Origin: Sialis fuliginosa
Taxonomy: Eukaryota; Arthropoda; Insecta; Megaloptera; Sialidae
NCBI GenBank assembly: GCA_961205875.1
Contig: OY540822.1
Span: forward strand, 16,432,501 to 16,496,500
Reading direction: 5' to 3'
Length of the DNA: 64,000 bases
This document shows, piece after piece, positions 7,871 to 20,148 of this stretch. The translations under genes and the position numbers were made by a program. The first letter of the stretch is position 1, and each line of letters begins with the position of its first letter. The notes beneath the pieces are model-generated. The model ran no database searches and had not been told where the DNA came from. It worked only from the letters and a program-made list of their open reading frames with translations.

Positions 7871-8132
7871 AATACCGGATCTTTCAATTCATCAGGAATT
7901 GAAAGTACTCAGCAATTCTGATTTAGAATATCTGAATCAGATTGACGGATCAATGGCGTTACTGTCAGTAACAGATGATGCAGAATCATCAGAAATTACA
8001 ACGTAAGTATACAATTATTAATTGATATTATTTTGTATGATTTTACTTAAATTGGAATTCTTTCAAAAACGATTCTATCTTTTCAGCATTGATCCGTCAG
8101 ACCAAGAATTGGTCTATACAGACAATGAATAG
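7871..8132 (+). other. Modules C and F, unit 2
   Basis: C at 7871-8002 and F at 8087-8132, identical to 3020-3281 including splice borders. Confidence 0.55.
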
Positions 8133-8383
8133 CCAAAATTTCAGAAACCAAAAACGACTCTATCTTTTCAGAATACCGGATCTTTCTATCCCCGAAGAAT
8201 TGAAAGTTCTTAGCAATTCTGATTTAGAATATCTAAAATGAGATTGACGGATCTGCATCATTATTTTCAGATGTAGATCCATCTTAATAACGATGTAAGT
8301 ATACAAATCAGAGTCGGTGTCTTTGGAACCTAATGTAGAAGAAGAGATAAAAGACCCTATTTTGATTTTTTTATTAGATTAAA

Positions 8384-8563
8384 ATGGATTATTCAAAGCC
8401 ACTTGATCATGGATGGAAAAGGGAGTTAGTTTATAGAGCAAAACGCAAAGCCAACGGTGAAAGAAATTGCGACATTTATTATCATACACCGGAAGGTAAC
8501 AAACTTAGATCAACCAGACAAGTTGACAATTATTTAAAAGCTAATGAAACAGAACTGACTTGA
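8384..8563 (+). pseudogene. Truncated MBD copy, unit 2
   Basis: Identical to 3533-3712, including the premature TGA. Confidence 0.7.
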
Positions 8564-8924
8564 AATAATTTCACATACAAAGTTTTAAAATACTAAAACA
8601 GCCTCGAGCATCATTATTTTTTGTTTTTCAAAAATTTTTTTTAATATACTGGTGTAACTTTAAATGTTTATAAAAAAATATAAATAATTATAAATAATAA
8701 TGAAAAAATATAATTTTTTTGTAAATAGTCACTTACATGAAAATTATTTATAATGCATAAAATGCATATTGCACAAATATTAAGTTTTTGACAATTTCTG
8801 AGAATTAAGGAAGGGTGTCATAGAGTTATTTTTTTAAATTTTCATACCTAGGCACGTAGGGTGTCAAAATGTAAATCTCAATCTATAGATATTGACCCTA
8901 TTTTTATTTTTTTATTAGATCGAA

Positions 8925-9101
8925 ATGGATTTCACAAAACCGCTTGAGGATGGTTGGACGAGGGAATTAGTATATAAAAAAAAACGCAAACCCAACGGTG
9001 AACGTAATTGCGACATCTATTACACAACACCGGAAGGCAAAAAACTTAGATCTATTCTGACAGGCAGGCTGTTCAAGCAAACGATTGCCGCACTCGGGTA
9101 A
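8925..9101 (+). CDS. Chimeric MBD-CAND1 ORF, unit 2
   Basis: Identical to 4074-4250; the MBD half is fused to CAND1-derived codons. Confidence 0.55.
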   Translation: MDFTKPLEDGWTRELVYKKKRKPNGERNCDIYYTTPEGKKLRSILTGRLFKQTIAALG

Positions 9102-9239
9102 AAAAGCGATTCTTACACACAAATCAATTGCAATGATACCAACTATTAAACAGCCAGAGGTATACGATACTTCAAAATCCTTGTTTTCTGATATAGAAGA
9201 TCAGCAGGAGCTGAGATACAGCTATCAGAAAAACTGGTA

Positions 9240-9303
9240 AAACCCTGATGGAGATCTGTAGCGATTCTGACGTACAAATTGACTGTCTGAACTGATGGAT
9301 ATA
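9240..9303 (+). rRNA. 28S rRNA fragment (block B), unit 2
   Basis: Identical to 4389-4452. Confidence 0.75.
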
Positions 9304-10104
9304 AGACAACAACATGATTTTCCAATTGTTTGCCAAGAAATAAATTCTCCCCGCCCAGAGTGTATTAAAATAAAAATGTAATTTAAAATTCTGATAGTGT
9401 AAATTTTTACAACAATGGCTTTTGTCCGTCTTTGTTTCAATTATGTTTTTACAAAAAATCGAAATTCAATTAATGCCACCATATAAATAATCTAGCTAAA
9501 TATTTCATTTTGACAATCCCCATATGACTATCGTAAAATTCATTTAATACATAATGCCTTATCTTTTGAGGTACAATTACTCTATTACTAAGGCCGTAAC
9601 TACCGAACAATCGAAAGTGGGGAGATAAAGACCCCCTCGATCACTTGTTGCTTTGGAGTCTCTAGTTACGGCTCTGTCTATTACCTCAAAGTAACACAAT
9701 CTTTTTCTATTGAGAAATTTAGCATAATTATTATCATTTTTAATGGTTACCGACCACCCATTCAGTGTATAATACAAAACTTTATTTAAAATGAGATCAT
9801 TTTTTGTTTCTTTAGCTATTTGTTCACTTTTAATTATTAAATATTCTTACTTATTTAAATAATCAGTTTGTTTTTCAATTACTATTTGTGTGTCGGTTTC
9901 CTAGATAAGAAGTCTGCTAAATTTCTTTCTGATTTTATATGCTTTATATTAAAATTATAAGGTGATAATGTTACTGCCCATCTTTGGAGTCTACTGGCTG
10001 CCATAATAGGTAATCCATTCTTAGACTCAAAAATTGACAATAATGGTTTATGGTCAGTACAAAGTGTAAAATGTTTACCTAACAAATACATATTGATAAA
10101 AATT
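9304..10104 (-). mobile_element. Ty3/Gypsy fragment, unit 2
   Basis: Identical to 4453-5253: RNase H end at 9882-10091, integrase start near 9461-9581. Confidence 0.75.
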
Positions 10105-10149
10105 CAGGACGAAGTCAGGGGGAAACCAAAAACGATTCTATTTTTTCAG

Positions 10150-10554
10150 AATACCGGATCTTTCAATCCCAGAGGAGTTGAAAGTTCAAAGCAATTCTGA
10201 TTTAGAATATCTAAATCAGATTGACGGATCAATGGCGTTACTTTCAGATATGGGGGAAGCAGAACCATCAGAACTTACAATGTAAGTGTACAAATATTAA
10301 TTGAATCTATCTTTTCAGAACACCGGATCTTTCTATTCCTGAAGAACTGAAAGTTCTCAGCAATTCTGATTTAGAATATCTAAAACAGATTTACAGATCA
10401 ATGGCGTTACTTTCAGATATGGAGGAAGCAGAACTATCAGAACTTACAATGTAAGTGTACTAATATTAATTGATTCTATCTTTTCAGAATACCGGATCTT
10501 ACTATACCCGAGGAATTGAAAATTCTTAGCAATTCTGCTTTAGAATATCTAACA
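10150..10554 (+). other. Three module C exons, unit 2
   Basis: Identical to 5299-5703. Confidence 0.55.
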
Positions 10555-10591
10555 CTATCTGACACTATTTTTATTTTTTTATTAGATCAAA

Positions 10592-10848
10592 ATGGATTAC
10601 ACAAAGCCGCTTAATCATGGTTGGACGAGGGAATTAGTTTTTAGAGCAAAACGCAAACCCAACGGTGAACGTAATTGCGACATCTACTACACGACACCGG
10701 AAGGCAGAAAACTTAGATCGACCAGAGAAGTTGACAACTATTTAAGAAATCATGAAACGGAACTAACATTAAATAATTTTACATATAAGAAAGAACCGAT
10801 AAATGACCCGAGAGAAATAATACGAAATGCTATTAGTATAAAGAAGAA
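10592..10848 (+). CDS. MBD exon, intact with donor, unit 2
   Basis: Identical to 5741-5997: full MBD with a phase-2 GTAAGT donor, followed by the Asp/Ala module at 10888-11091. Confidence 0.6.
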
Positions 10849-10887
10849 GTAAGTACAGCTGACTTGACATCATTAATTATCTATTCA

Positions 10888-11091
10888 ATGGATTTTATTT
10901 ATTTATATGCTGTTCCTGTTGCAGCTGTTGTTGCTGATCCAGATGCAGATGCAGATGGAGATGCTGCAGCAGCTGTTGTTGCTGATCCAGATGGAGATGC
11001 TGATGGAGATGTTGCAGCAGCTGCTTCCGGTTCCGAGTCGGTGTCTTCGGAACCGGACGTAGACGAAGAAATACATCCGGTTCCAAAGTAA
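10888..11091 (+). CDS. Asp/Ala-rich module, unit 2
   Basis: Identical to 6037-6240. Confidence 0.35.
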   Translation: MDFIYLYAVPVAAVVADPDADADGDAAAAVVADPDGDADGDVAAAASGSESVSSEPDVDEEIHPVPK

Positions 11092-12019
11092 GTGTACAAA
11101 TATTCATTTTATTTTGTATTGTTTTCATCCCATAGAGCACGAAATATTGCTAAAACGTTGCGGTAATATTATAGAACTATTGGATCAAAAACCTTATTCT
11201 CTGAAATGTAAGTGTACAAATATCACATACATCTGAAGTGACGTTCATCCTATCTTTTAGAATATTAACTAATTTTAATGTACCACGATGATACTTATTA
11301 GATTCGGTAACAAAAAACGTACAAATACGTATATAAATATAATATATTTCAGTTGTAATTCGTGTCTTGAAACATTCGAGTCTCCATACAAAGGTAATGT
11401 TTTTAGAATATTTACTAATTTTAATGTACCGCGATATAATACCTATAATTGATCAGGACTTTTTTGTAATGTAACCTGCTGCTGTAGCTTTATCAAGTTC
11501 AATAGAATTGGAGATATGTATTTAAAAAAACGTACATGAGAAACCGTAAAATGGCCGTTTTTTTAAGAGGGTCTTAAAAAATTGCATTCCGGAAGTCAAC
11601 CAATGATTTATGTTTCGTACTAACTATGATGCCTAGAACAAGCTAGTTAAAATGTTGCTTCTTCCTTTCAGTTCTTTATAAAAAAAATCGCTAATATGAC
11701 TCCGCTACAAATCGAGTTTTATGCAGCTAGATATGAAAAATTCAAAAATAATTTTTTTGACATTTTTTTAATAAAGGTTTAAAATACTAAAACAGCCTCG
11801 AGCATCAATTTTTTCGTAAATAGTCACTTACATGAAAATTATTTATAATGCATAAAATGCATATTGCACAAATCTTAAGTTTTTGAAAATTTCTGAGAAT
11901 TAAGAAAGGGTGTCATAGAGTTATTTTTTTAAATTTTCATACCTAGGCACGTAGGGTGTCAAAATGTAAATCTCAATCTATAGATATCGACCCTATTTTT
12001 ATTATTTTATTAGATCGAA

Positions 12020-12289
12020 ATGGATTTCACAAAGCCGCTTGACTATGGTTGGAAGAGGGAATTAGTATATCGAAAAAAACGCAAACCCAACGGTGAACGT
12101 AATTGCGACATCTATTACACAACACCGGAAGGCAAAAAACTTAGATCGACCAGAGAAGTTGACAACTATTTAAAAAATCATGAAACGGAACTAACATTAA
12201 ATAATTTTACATATAAGAAAGAACCGATAAATGACCCGAGAGAAATCATACGAAATGCTATAAGTAAGAAAAAGAAACAGCTGACTTGA
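12020..12289 (+). CDS. MBD mini-protein ORF, unit 3 (89 aa)
   Basis: Identical to 7169-7438: intact MBD, no donor, ends KKKQLT then TGA. Confidence 0.6.
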   Translation: MDFTKPLDYGWKRELVYRKKRKPNGERNCDIYYTTPEGKKLRSTREVDNYLKNHETELTLNNFTYKKEPINDPREIIRNAISKKKKQLT

Positions 12290-12412
12290 CATCATTAATT
12301 ATCTGTCCAATGGATTTTATTTATTTATAATTATTTTATAAATAAAGTTACCTTAAATTGAGTTAATTAATTCTACAATAGCTTTACGATTTAATTTCCG
12401 AAACTGATTATA

Positions 12413-12547
12413 GATTGTGAAGCACGGCGGCCTCGCACTCATGGATCACCTCGTTTTCATCGCGAGATGTAGGTGCATCCAGAGCGTACATGCTGGAACC
12501 CGAAAGATAGTCAACTATGCCTGGTCAGGACGAAGTCAGGGGAAACC
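12413..12547 (+). rRNA. 28S rRNA fragment (block A), unit 3
   Basis: Identical to 2711-2845. Confidence 0.8.
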
Positions 12548-12721
12548 AAAAACGATTCTATCTTTACATAACACAACAAGAGATGTTCGATGGTTCTGCA
12601 TCCTTATTTTCAGATTACGACATATCTGATTTAACGCTGTAAGTGTACAAATATTCATTTATTTTATTTTGTATGATTTTATGTCAATGGGATTCTTTCA
12701 AAAACGATTCTATCTTTTCAG

Positions 12722-12983
12722 AATACCGGATCTTTCAATTCATCAGGAATTGAAAGTACTCAGCAATTCTGATTTAGAATATCTGAATCAGATTGACGGA
12801 TCAATGGCGTTACTGTCAGTAACAGATGATGCAGAATCATCAGAAATTACAACGTAAGTATACAATTATTAATTGATATTATTTTGTATGATTTTACTTA
12901 AATTGGAATTCTTTCAAAAACGATTCTATCTTTTCAGCATTGATCCGTCAGACCAAGAATTGGTCTATACAGACAATGAATAG
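12722..12983 (+). other. Modules C and F, unit 3
   Basis: C at 12722-12853 and F at 12938-12983, identical to units 1 and 2. Confidence 0.55.
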
Positions 12984-13234
12984 CCAAAATTTCAGAAACC
13001 AAAAACGACTCTATCTTTTCAGAATACCGGATCTTTCTATCCCCGAAGAATTGAAAGTTCTTAGCAATTCTGATTTAGAATATCTAAAATGAGATTGACG
13101 GATCTGCATCATTATTTTCAGATGTAGATCCATCTTAATAACGATGTAAGTATACAAATCAGAGTCGGTGTCTTTGGAACCTAATGTAGAAGAAGAGATA
13201 AAAGACCCTATTTTGATTTTTTTATTAGATTAAA

Positions 13235-13414
13235 ATGGATTATTCAAAGCCACTTGATCATGGATGGAAAAGGGAGTTAGTTTATAGAGCAAAACGCAAA
13301 GCCAACGGTGAAAGAAATTGCGACATTTATTATCATACACCGGAAGGTAACAAACTTAGATCAACCAGACAAGTTGACAATTATTTAAAAGCTAATGAAA
13401 CAGAACTGACTTGA
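13235..13414 (+). pseudogene. Truncated MBD copy, unit 3
   Basis: Identical to 3533-3712. Confidence 0.7.
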
Positions 13415-13775
13415 AATAATTTCACATACAAAGTTTTAAAATACTAAAACAGCCTCGAGCATCATTATTTTTTGTTTTTCAAAAATTTTTTTTAATATAC
13501 TGGTGTAACTTTAAATGTTTATAAAAAAATATAAATAATTATAAATAATAATGAAAAAATATAATTTTTTTGTAAATAGTCACTTACATGAAAATTATTT
13601 ATAATGCATAAAATGCATATTGCACAAATATTAAGTTTTTGACAATTTCTGAGAATTAAGGAAGGGTGTCATAGAGTTATTTTTTTAAATTTTCATACCT
13701 AGGCACGTAGGGTGTCAAAATGTAAATCTCAATCTATAGATATTGACCCTATTTTTATTTTTTTATTAGATCGAA

Positions 13776-13952
13776 ATGGATTTCACAAAACCGCTTGAGG
13801 ATGGTTGGACGAGGGAATTAGTATATAAAAAAAAACGCAAACCCAACGGTGAACGTAATTGCGACATCTATTACACAACACCGGAAGGCAAAAAACTTAG
13901 ATCTATTCTGACAGGCAGGCTGTTCAAGCAAACGATTGCCGCACTCGGGTAA
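13776..13952 (+). CDS. Chimeric MBD-CAND1 ORF, unit 3
   Basis: Identical to 4074-4250. Confidence 0.55.
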   Translation: MDFTKPLEDGWTRELVYKKKRKPNGERNCDIYYTTPEGKKLRSILTGRLFKQTIAALG

Positions 13953-14090
13953 AAAAGCGATTCTTACACACAAATCAATTGCAATGATACCAACTATTAA
14001 ACAGCCAGAGGTATACGATACTTCAAAATCCTTGTTTTCTGATATAGAAGATCAGCAGGAGCTGAGATACAGCTATCAGAAAAACTGGTA

Positions 14091-14154
14091 AAACCCTGAT
14101 GGAGATCTGTAGCGATTCTGACGTACAAATTGACTGTCTGAACTGATGGATATA
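14091..14154 (+). rRNA. 28S rRNA fragment (block B), unit 3
   Basis: Identical to 4389-4452. Confidence 0.75.
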
Positions 14155-16917
14155 AGACAACAACATGATTTTCCAATTGTTTGCCAAGAAATAAATTCTC
14201 CCCGCCCAGAGTGTATTAAAATAAAAATGTAATTTAAAATTCTGATAGTGTAAATTTTTACAACAATGGCTTTTGTCCGTCTTTGTTTCAATTATGTTTT
14301 TACAAAAAATCGAAATTCAATTAATGCCACCATATAAATAATCTAGCTAAATATTTCATTTTGACAATCCCCATATGACTATCGTAAAATTCATTTAATA
14401 CATAATGCCTTATCTTTTGAGGTACAATTACTCTATTACTAAGGCCGTAACTACCGAACAATCGAAAGTGGGGAGATAAAGACCCCCTCGATCACTTGTT
14501 GCTTTGGAGTCTCTAGTTACGGCTCTGTCTATTACCTCAAAGTAACACAATCTTTTTCTATTGAGAAATTTAGCATAATTATTATCATTTTTAATGGTTA
14601 CCGACCACCCATTCAGTGTATAATACAAAACTTTATTTAAAATGAGATCATTTTTTGTTTCTTTAGCTATTTGTTCACTTTTAATTATTAAATATTCTTA
14701 CTTATTTAAATAATCAGTTTGTTTTTCAATTACTATTTGTGTGTCGGTTTCCTAGATAAGAAGTCTGCTAAATTTCTTTCTGATTTTATATGCTTTATAT
14801 TAAAATTATAAGGTGATAATGTTACTGCCCATCTTTGGAGTCTACTGGCTGCCATAATAGGTAATCCATTCTTAGACTCAAAAATTGACAATAATGGTTT
14901 ATGGTCAGTACAAAGTGTAAAATGTTTACCTAACAAATACATATTGATAAAAATTCTTACACCCCCGATAATTAACAAATAGGTTTTTCTTTAGGTACAT
15001 TTCAAACTATGCATTAATATTGCATCTAAACCTTTGTCTAACGCATCTACATATAATATTATAGGTAGTTTCGGGTTGTAAATGTAATGCGTTAATATCG
15101 GCGTATTATTTAATCATTTTACAAAATCATTTCTCACAATCTAGAGACCATTTCCATTTTATATCATTTTTCGTTAGAGAGTAATTAAGCACAAACCTAG
15201 AATAACATGAAGTCAGGAACGATAGGTGTTTAATTATATTTCAATTTTGTTACCTCCCTAATTGCGCCTCTACCTTCGCTTTCAATGCGAACAGTAACGG
15301 CCGCGGTTTATAAAAAATACATGTTTAAAATCGGACTTTAACTCTAAACTAATATCATCTTTAGTGAATGTGCCTAATTTCTCTGAAAATATACAATTAT
15401 ATTTATGTTTAATATTTTCGACTAAAGCTACATCTTCATTTGAAATAAAAATTATATTATCAATATTAAATTTTAATTTCTCTATCCAGAAGCGTCTTTA
15501 CAAGTGTTTATTACAACCTTTATTAATAAAAAATTTTAAATCATATGATTTATTATCGTATGTCACTAACAATATTTTTACCAATGGGTTTGATTTTATT
15601 AATTATCTTATCAAAACGCGTTACATAATAATTTTCTGAAATACAAGTTAAAGACGCATCTGTATCAATATCAAACATGTTTATCTTTATCATTACTATT
15701 TAATTCCATTTTAAACATGTTTTTGTCCACATTTAATTGAAAAATATTGTCGGTCTCTACATTACCAACTTCCTTTTCCGTTTCTTCTTCTTTTTACAGC
15801 TGCTAGAGTTACTGTTTTATTCTTTCGAAAACTGCTCACGCTTCCTTCCTTCACGCTGCTACTTAACTTGTTTATTTCCGGCCTCCGCTTCACCATGGCT
15901 AGGTCTCCGTCACATACCAAGGCACCAAATAGAATGTGTCTAATTTCTCTGAAAATATACAATTATATTTAATTTATGTTTAATAAAATATTAATTAAAA
16001 TTAAAAATTAAAGCTACATCTTCATTTGAAATAAAATTTATATTGGGTGCGTTTAGCGAGCTCAGCGGTTGAAAGTCGGCAGTCAACTATGCCGACAGCC
16101 AACTGCTTTAAATTCTCTAAACCGTGAGCTTAGAGACATAGTATCACGAAAAATATAAATATTACCATTAACATTTCTACGAACGAGCCTGTTGTTTATA
16201 ATAACGAAATCCTTTAAAAAAATTGGTTTGTTCATTTTTTTCGACAAGAACGACTCGGAAAACGCAAAAATAATAATTTTTGTACACATTTAATTGAAAA
16301 ATATAGTCGGTCTCCACAATACCGACTTCCTTTATTACAAAAATAATTTTTTTACTTACGATTTTTACTGCAACAGCTAGGTCTTCGTCACATACCGAGG
16401 CACCAAACTGTCGCACTGACTCCTCCGCAATTTCTACCGCTTTGTTCAAGGTTAACGTTGTTGCAATTTCTTCGAAGAGTCGGTCTCGGATACTATTCTT
16501 CCCCATTCCAATTAATTATGAAGCTATCTCTGATTAATACGCTTAATTCTGGTGCCGCAAAACAACAACTTGCTGATAGCGTTTTTACACGTGCTGTCCA
16601 TTCACTCACGGATTCACCATCTCGTTTCTTCTCAATATAAAATTCACAACTTCAGTGAACCATGATTGTATCGGTGAGAATTGTTCTTTTTTTCATAAAA
16701 TCTTTATTAACGTACATAAGTCGTTGCTCAAATGACTCAAAAATAACGCTCGTCTTTTTTCATCGCCGTCAATATCAAATGCAATCAGTCTTTGTGTAAA
16801 TCGATTTATAAATATTGACCATTCCATTGTTTTATGATCAAATTCAATCCATTGACCGAAGTTAGCACGTGGTGCCTTCTTGATTCGACATTTTCCGTTA
16901 ATTTTTGTGATATTCAC
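14155..16917 (-). mobile_element. Degenerate Ty3/Gypsy retrotransposon remnant
   Basis: Minus-strand order from right to left follows a Gypsy element. Gag-like codons lie at 16693-16917 (FINRFTQRLIAFDIDGDEK, LFLSHLSND) and further gag/linker at 16177-16506. A protease-to-RT boundary at about 15250-15390 reads LGTFTKDDISLELKSDF. The RNase H end is at 14733-14978 (TDHKPLLSIF, NLADFLSRKP) and an integrase start at about 14312-14432. Most of the reverse transcriptase between 14980 and 15250 is missing and frames are broken throughout. I could not find LTRs. This copy is the parent of the truncated fragments in units 1 and 2. Confidence 0.7.
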
Positions 16918-18000
16918 TTTATGTTATTTTATTTTATTCCTCGTCGTCAGTATAAGTAATGCTTTGCGGCGATAAATTAAAAACGAATATCACTTAATAT
17001 TTATTCTTCATAAAAAACAATAATCTCAGTAATGCACATGCAAACGTGTTGAACGCAGTTCGTGGTATGCATATAAAATCATTTACATATTAATAATACA
17101 TATGTATGATTTGTGACGGATGTGACGCAGTTTGCATTATTCTGCGAATTTACGCGTATTGCGCATTGTTTCCGCCAGTTTCGAATCACAGAACTTCCGA
17201 AATTCCGAATGACAACTCAAAACAAAACTATTCATCGAAGGTACATCTTGTTTATTCTTGTTATATCTGATATCTCAAGGTTATTATGCATAACACATTT
17301 TTATTTATTGCGTGTTTATTCTTGTTATATCTGATATCTCAAGGTTATTATGCATAACACATTTTTATTTATTGCGTAAATTGCATATTAAATTATATAT
17401 ATGTATAATTAAATTACTTCTTACAAGAAAAAACCTTGTTTCAGTTTGAATTTATAGTTCATCTTGTCTCATCTCTTAAAGGTACATAATGCTTTTAGAA
17501 TATTAACTAATTTTAATGTGTCACGATGATACTTATTAGATTCGGTAACAAAAAACGTACAAATATGTATATAAATATTATATATTGCAGTTGGAATTCG
17601 TGTCTTGAACATTCGAGTCTCCATACAAAGGTAATGTTTTTAGAATATTAACTAATTTTAATGTGCCACGATGATACTTACTCATTACAATTTATTATAA
17701 ATCTATTAGTTTTTAGCGATACTTAAATGTGGAAATTTCTGAACGAAATTAGGCAAGAGAACCATAATTATTATATTTAAATTGTGTTTCCATCTATTTT
17801 TTATTAAGACAACAATTTCAATCATAACTCTCCGAGTCGACGTATTAATTGCTGTAAAGGTTTTTCTGGTTTTCTAATAATTATACTTTTTTATGTCGGC
17901 TAAGAAATTTTAAAACGGAAAAGCACTAAAATTGTCTAATATTCAATATTTTCTTACTTCATTACAAAGTATACATAGCTGACCTGATATCATATTAATT
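16918..18000. other. Spacer with MBD-unit remnants
   Basis: AT-rich. It holds a 64-bp tandem duplication (17249-17376). It also holds two pieces (about 17490-17690) related to 6410-6560 of the array unit, including a broken version of the CNSCLETF exon. No intact gene seen. Confidence 0.4.
17249..17376. repeat. 64-bp direct tandem duplication
   Basis: Two near-identical copies (17249-17312, 17313-17376) beginning TGTTTATTCTTGTTATATC. Confidence 0.85.
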
Positions 18001-18039
18001 ATCTCTGTAATGGATTTTATTTATTTCTCAAATTACAGA

Positions 18040-18110
18040 CCAAAAGAACAGGATATATCAGAGTTGGTGTCTTCTGATGAACAAGAAGAGTACATCAGAT
18101 ACCAAAGTTA
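18040..18110 (+). other. Module B of the MBD family, orphan
   Basis: After CTCAAATTACAG, reads PKEQDISELVSSDEQEEYI with phase-2 entry, ending near a degenerate donor (AGTTAGTGTAAG). No MBD exon precedes it closely, so it is a left-over of another copy. Confidence 0.4.
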
Positions 18111-18273
18111 GTGTAAGTACAAATATTCTTAAGTTTTTGACAATTTCTGAGAATTAAGGAAGGGTGTCATAGAGTTATTTTTTTAAATTTTCATACCTAG
18201 GCACGTAGGGTGTCAAAATGTAAATCTCAATCTATAGATATTGACCCTATTTTAATTTTTTTATTAGATCGAA

Positions 18274-18623
18274 ATGGATTTCACAAAACCGCTTGAGGAT
18301 GGTTGGACGAGGGAATTAGTATATAAAAAAAAACGCAAACCCAACGGTGAACGTAATTGCGACATCTATAACACAACACCGGAAGGCAAAAAACTTAGAT
18401 CGACCAGAGAAGTTGACAACTATTTAAAAAATCATGAAACGGAACTAACATTAAATCATTTTACATATAAGAAAGAACCAAAAGAAATTATACGCAACGC
18501 TATAAATAAAAAAAATAAAAAAATGAAGTGAGTACAGCTGACTTGACATCATTAATTATCTGTTCAATGGATTTTATTTATTTCTCAAATTACAGACCAA
18601 AAGAACCAGAACAAAAACAATGA
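18274..18623 (+). CDS. MBD mini-protein gene, copy at 18 kb
   Basis: Exon 1 (18274-18527) encodes an 84-residue MBD with a NDPR deletion near its end, and finishes AA|GTGAGT in phase 2. Exon 2 (18596-18623), after CAAATTACAG, reads PKEPEQKQ then TGA, for a product of about 93 residues. Methyl-CpG contact positions Val16, Arg18, Tyr32, Arg42 and Ser43 are kept; the second Tyr of CDIYY is Asn here. It lies outside the 4851-bp array, so it shows that the family also exists as dispersed, independently diverging copies. Modules at 20149-20854 could be alternative downstream exons. Confidence 0.55.
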
Positions 18624-20148
18624 AGTTCAGAGTCGGTGTCTTCTGTGTAGAAGAAGAGATACATCAGATTCCAAAGTTAGTGTAAGTACAAACATTCATT
18701 GATTTTATTCTGTATAATTTTATGTAAATGGGATTCTTTCAAAAACGAAAAGTGGTCCTTTAATTTTTTCCGTGTGTATATTAATAATTCCACCAAATAT
18801 ATTTTAATTTTAGATTTATTGAAATTTGAAAACATGGTATTTTATAGCAAGTTATAATAATTAAATAATAATTAAATAATATTAAATAATTCTTAGTAAG
18901 ATAGCGGAGATAACATTGTAATTTATTTCTTGGCATTAGCACGTTTTATTATTGACTGAGCCAGACTCCAACAGCTTCTTCGATAGCTTTAATTGAAGAT
19001 GATGGACATATCAATAGCGCTGTTTCTGTAAACATAATACATTTTAATAAATGGTTTTATATTGATTATGTTAACAGAATTAAATAATGTTTTGATATTT
19101 TTTTTGCTTTCAAATGTCAAGTTCAGCCTTGCTCAGAGTATATATATCTCAAACGTATGTTAAATGAATGTGCACAGAGGGGTTTAGAGCAAGAAACTGT
19201 AAATGTAAATATTTATGGTACTCAAAGTACAATGTATTGAAATTAAAAAGAAAAAATCTGGTTTAGTTAATCATACGAAATCTTATTTTTGATCAGTTAT
19301 GAAATATGTGAACTGATTTATTGCTCTCTTTTTTAATTTTCCCATTATTGAGCTAATTACTAAGCTCAGCTATCATCTCCAAATATTTTTAAACATTGGA
19401 TCTGTAAAACAAAATATAATAGCTTTTTTAACAACATTCATAATTAAGTATTCAACCCAATGAATGCTTACCATTTTATAAAATATTTGTTTATTTTTAA
19501 AATTTGTTTCAATTTCTAATAGCTGCTCTACTCTCTGTAGAGGAAGCCTAATTTCTTCATCGTCACATCGTTAAATACTAAACTTTTTCTGTTATGGCGA
19601 GGAGCAAATTCAGATTCAATAAACCTCATTCTTGTAGTTATATGTATTTTCTGTTTGTTTGAGCAAAATTAGTGACTATAAAATGCTTAGCTGATGCAGG
19701 AGATGCAACCACTACACCATTTTGTATAAATTTCATATTAAATAAATTTTGTTTTTATTGTTTAATGTATGATGGAATGTTCGAATATAAATAAAAAAGA
19801 TAAGATACAAAATAATGTCACTACATTCAATTGTTAATTAAATGAATTAATACATTATTCTTATATTTCCTCATAATATTACAATAATTCAGCAATATTG
19901 TGTGCAATATTGCTGAAGTTTAGAATATAGGGAAATAAAAACTTGAAGACCTTTTTATTTTTAGTCGCGTTACTCATTTTTTGTTTCCCTATTTTTTTTT
20001 TAAATATGCTATATTATTAACTAAAAAAATCTACCGCCCCTCTCGGCCTGCCGCCCTAGCCCATGGCCCACATGGCCCCATGGTAAATACGCCTCTGGCT
20101 ATATGGGATGTAAATGGGATTCTTTCAAAAACGATTCTATCTTTTCAG
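18624..20148. other. AT-rich spacer
   Basis: Contains a repeat end at about 18745-18790 (AAAAGTGGTCCTTTAATTTT) that recurs at about 22828, marking a transposon relic. Otherwise I see no gene or RNA. Confidence 0.4.

Larger units (their letters stand above)
2358..14955. repeat. 4851-bp tandem repeat, about 2.6 units
   Basis: Sequence at position x equals sequence at x+4851 wherever I compared them. Units are approximately 2358-7208, 7209-12059 and 12060-14955 (partial). All translated reading frames inside the units are identical between copies. The left edge is defined by a T/G difference at 2357 and a nearby indel. The right edge is in ATTC at 14952-14955, where units 1 and 2 jump to a 28S fragment and unit 3 continues into Gypsy sequence. 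The near-perfect identity means very recent amplification, strong homogenisation, or assembly duplication. Confidence 0.93.

Noticed and set aside
373-14955. CRISPR-like array or satellite
   Set aside because: Repeats are kilobase-scale with coding exons and splice sites; no short direct repeats with unique spacers.
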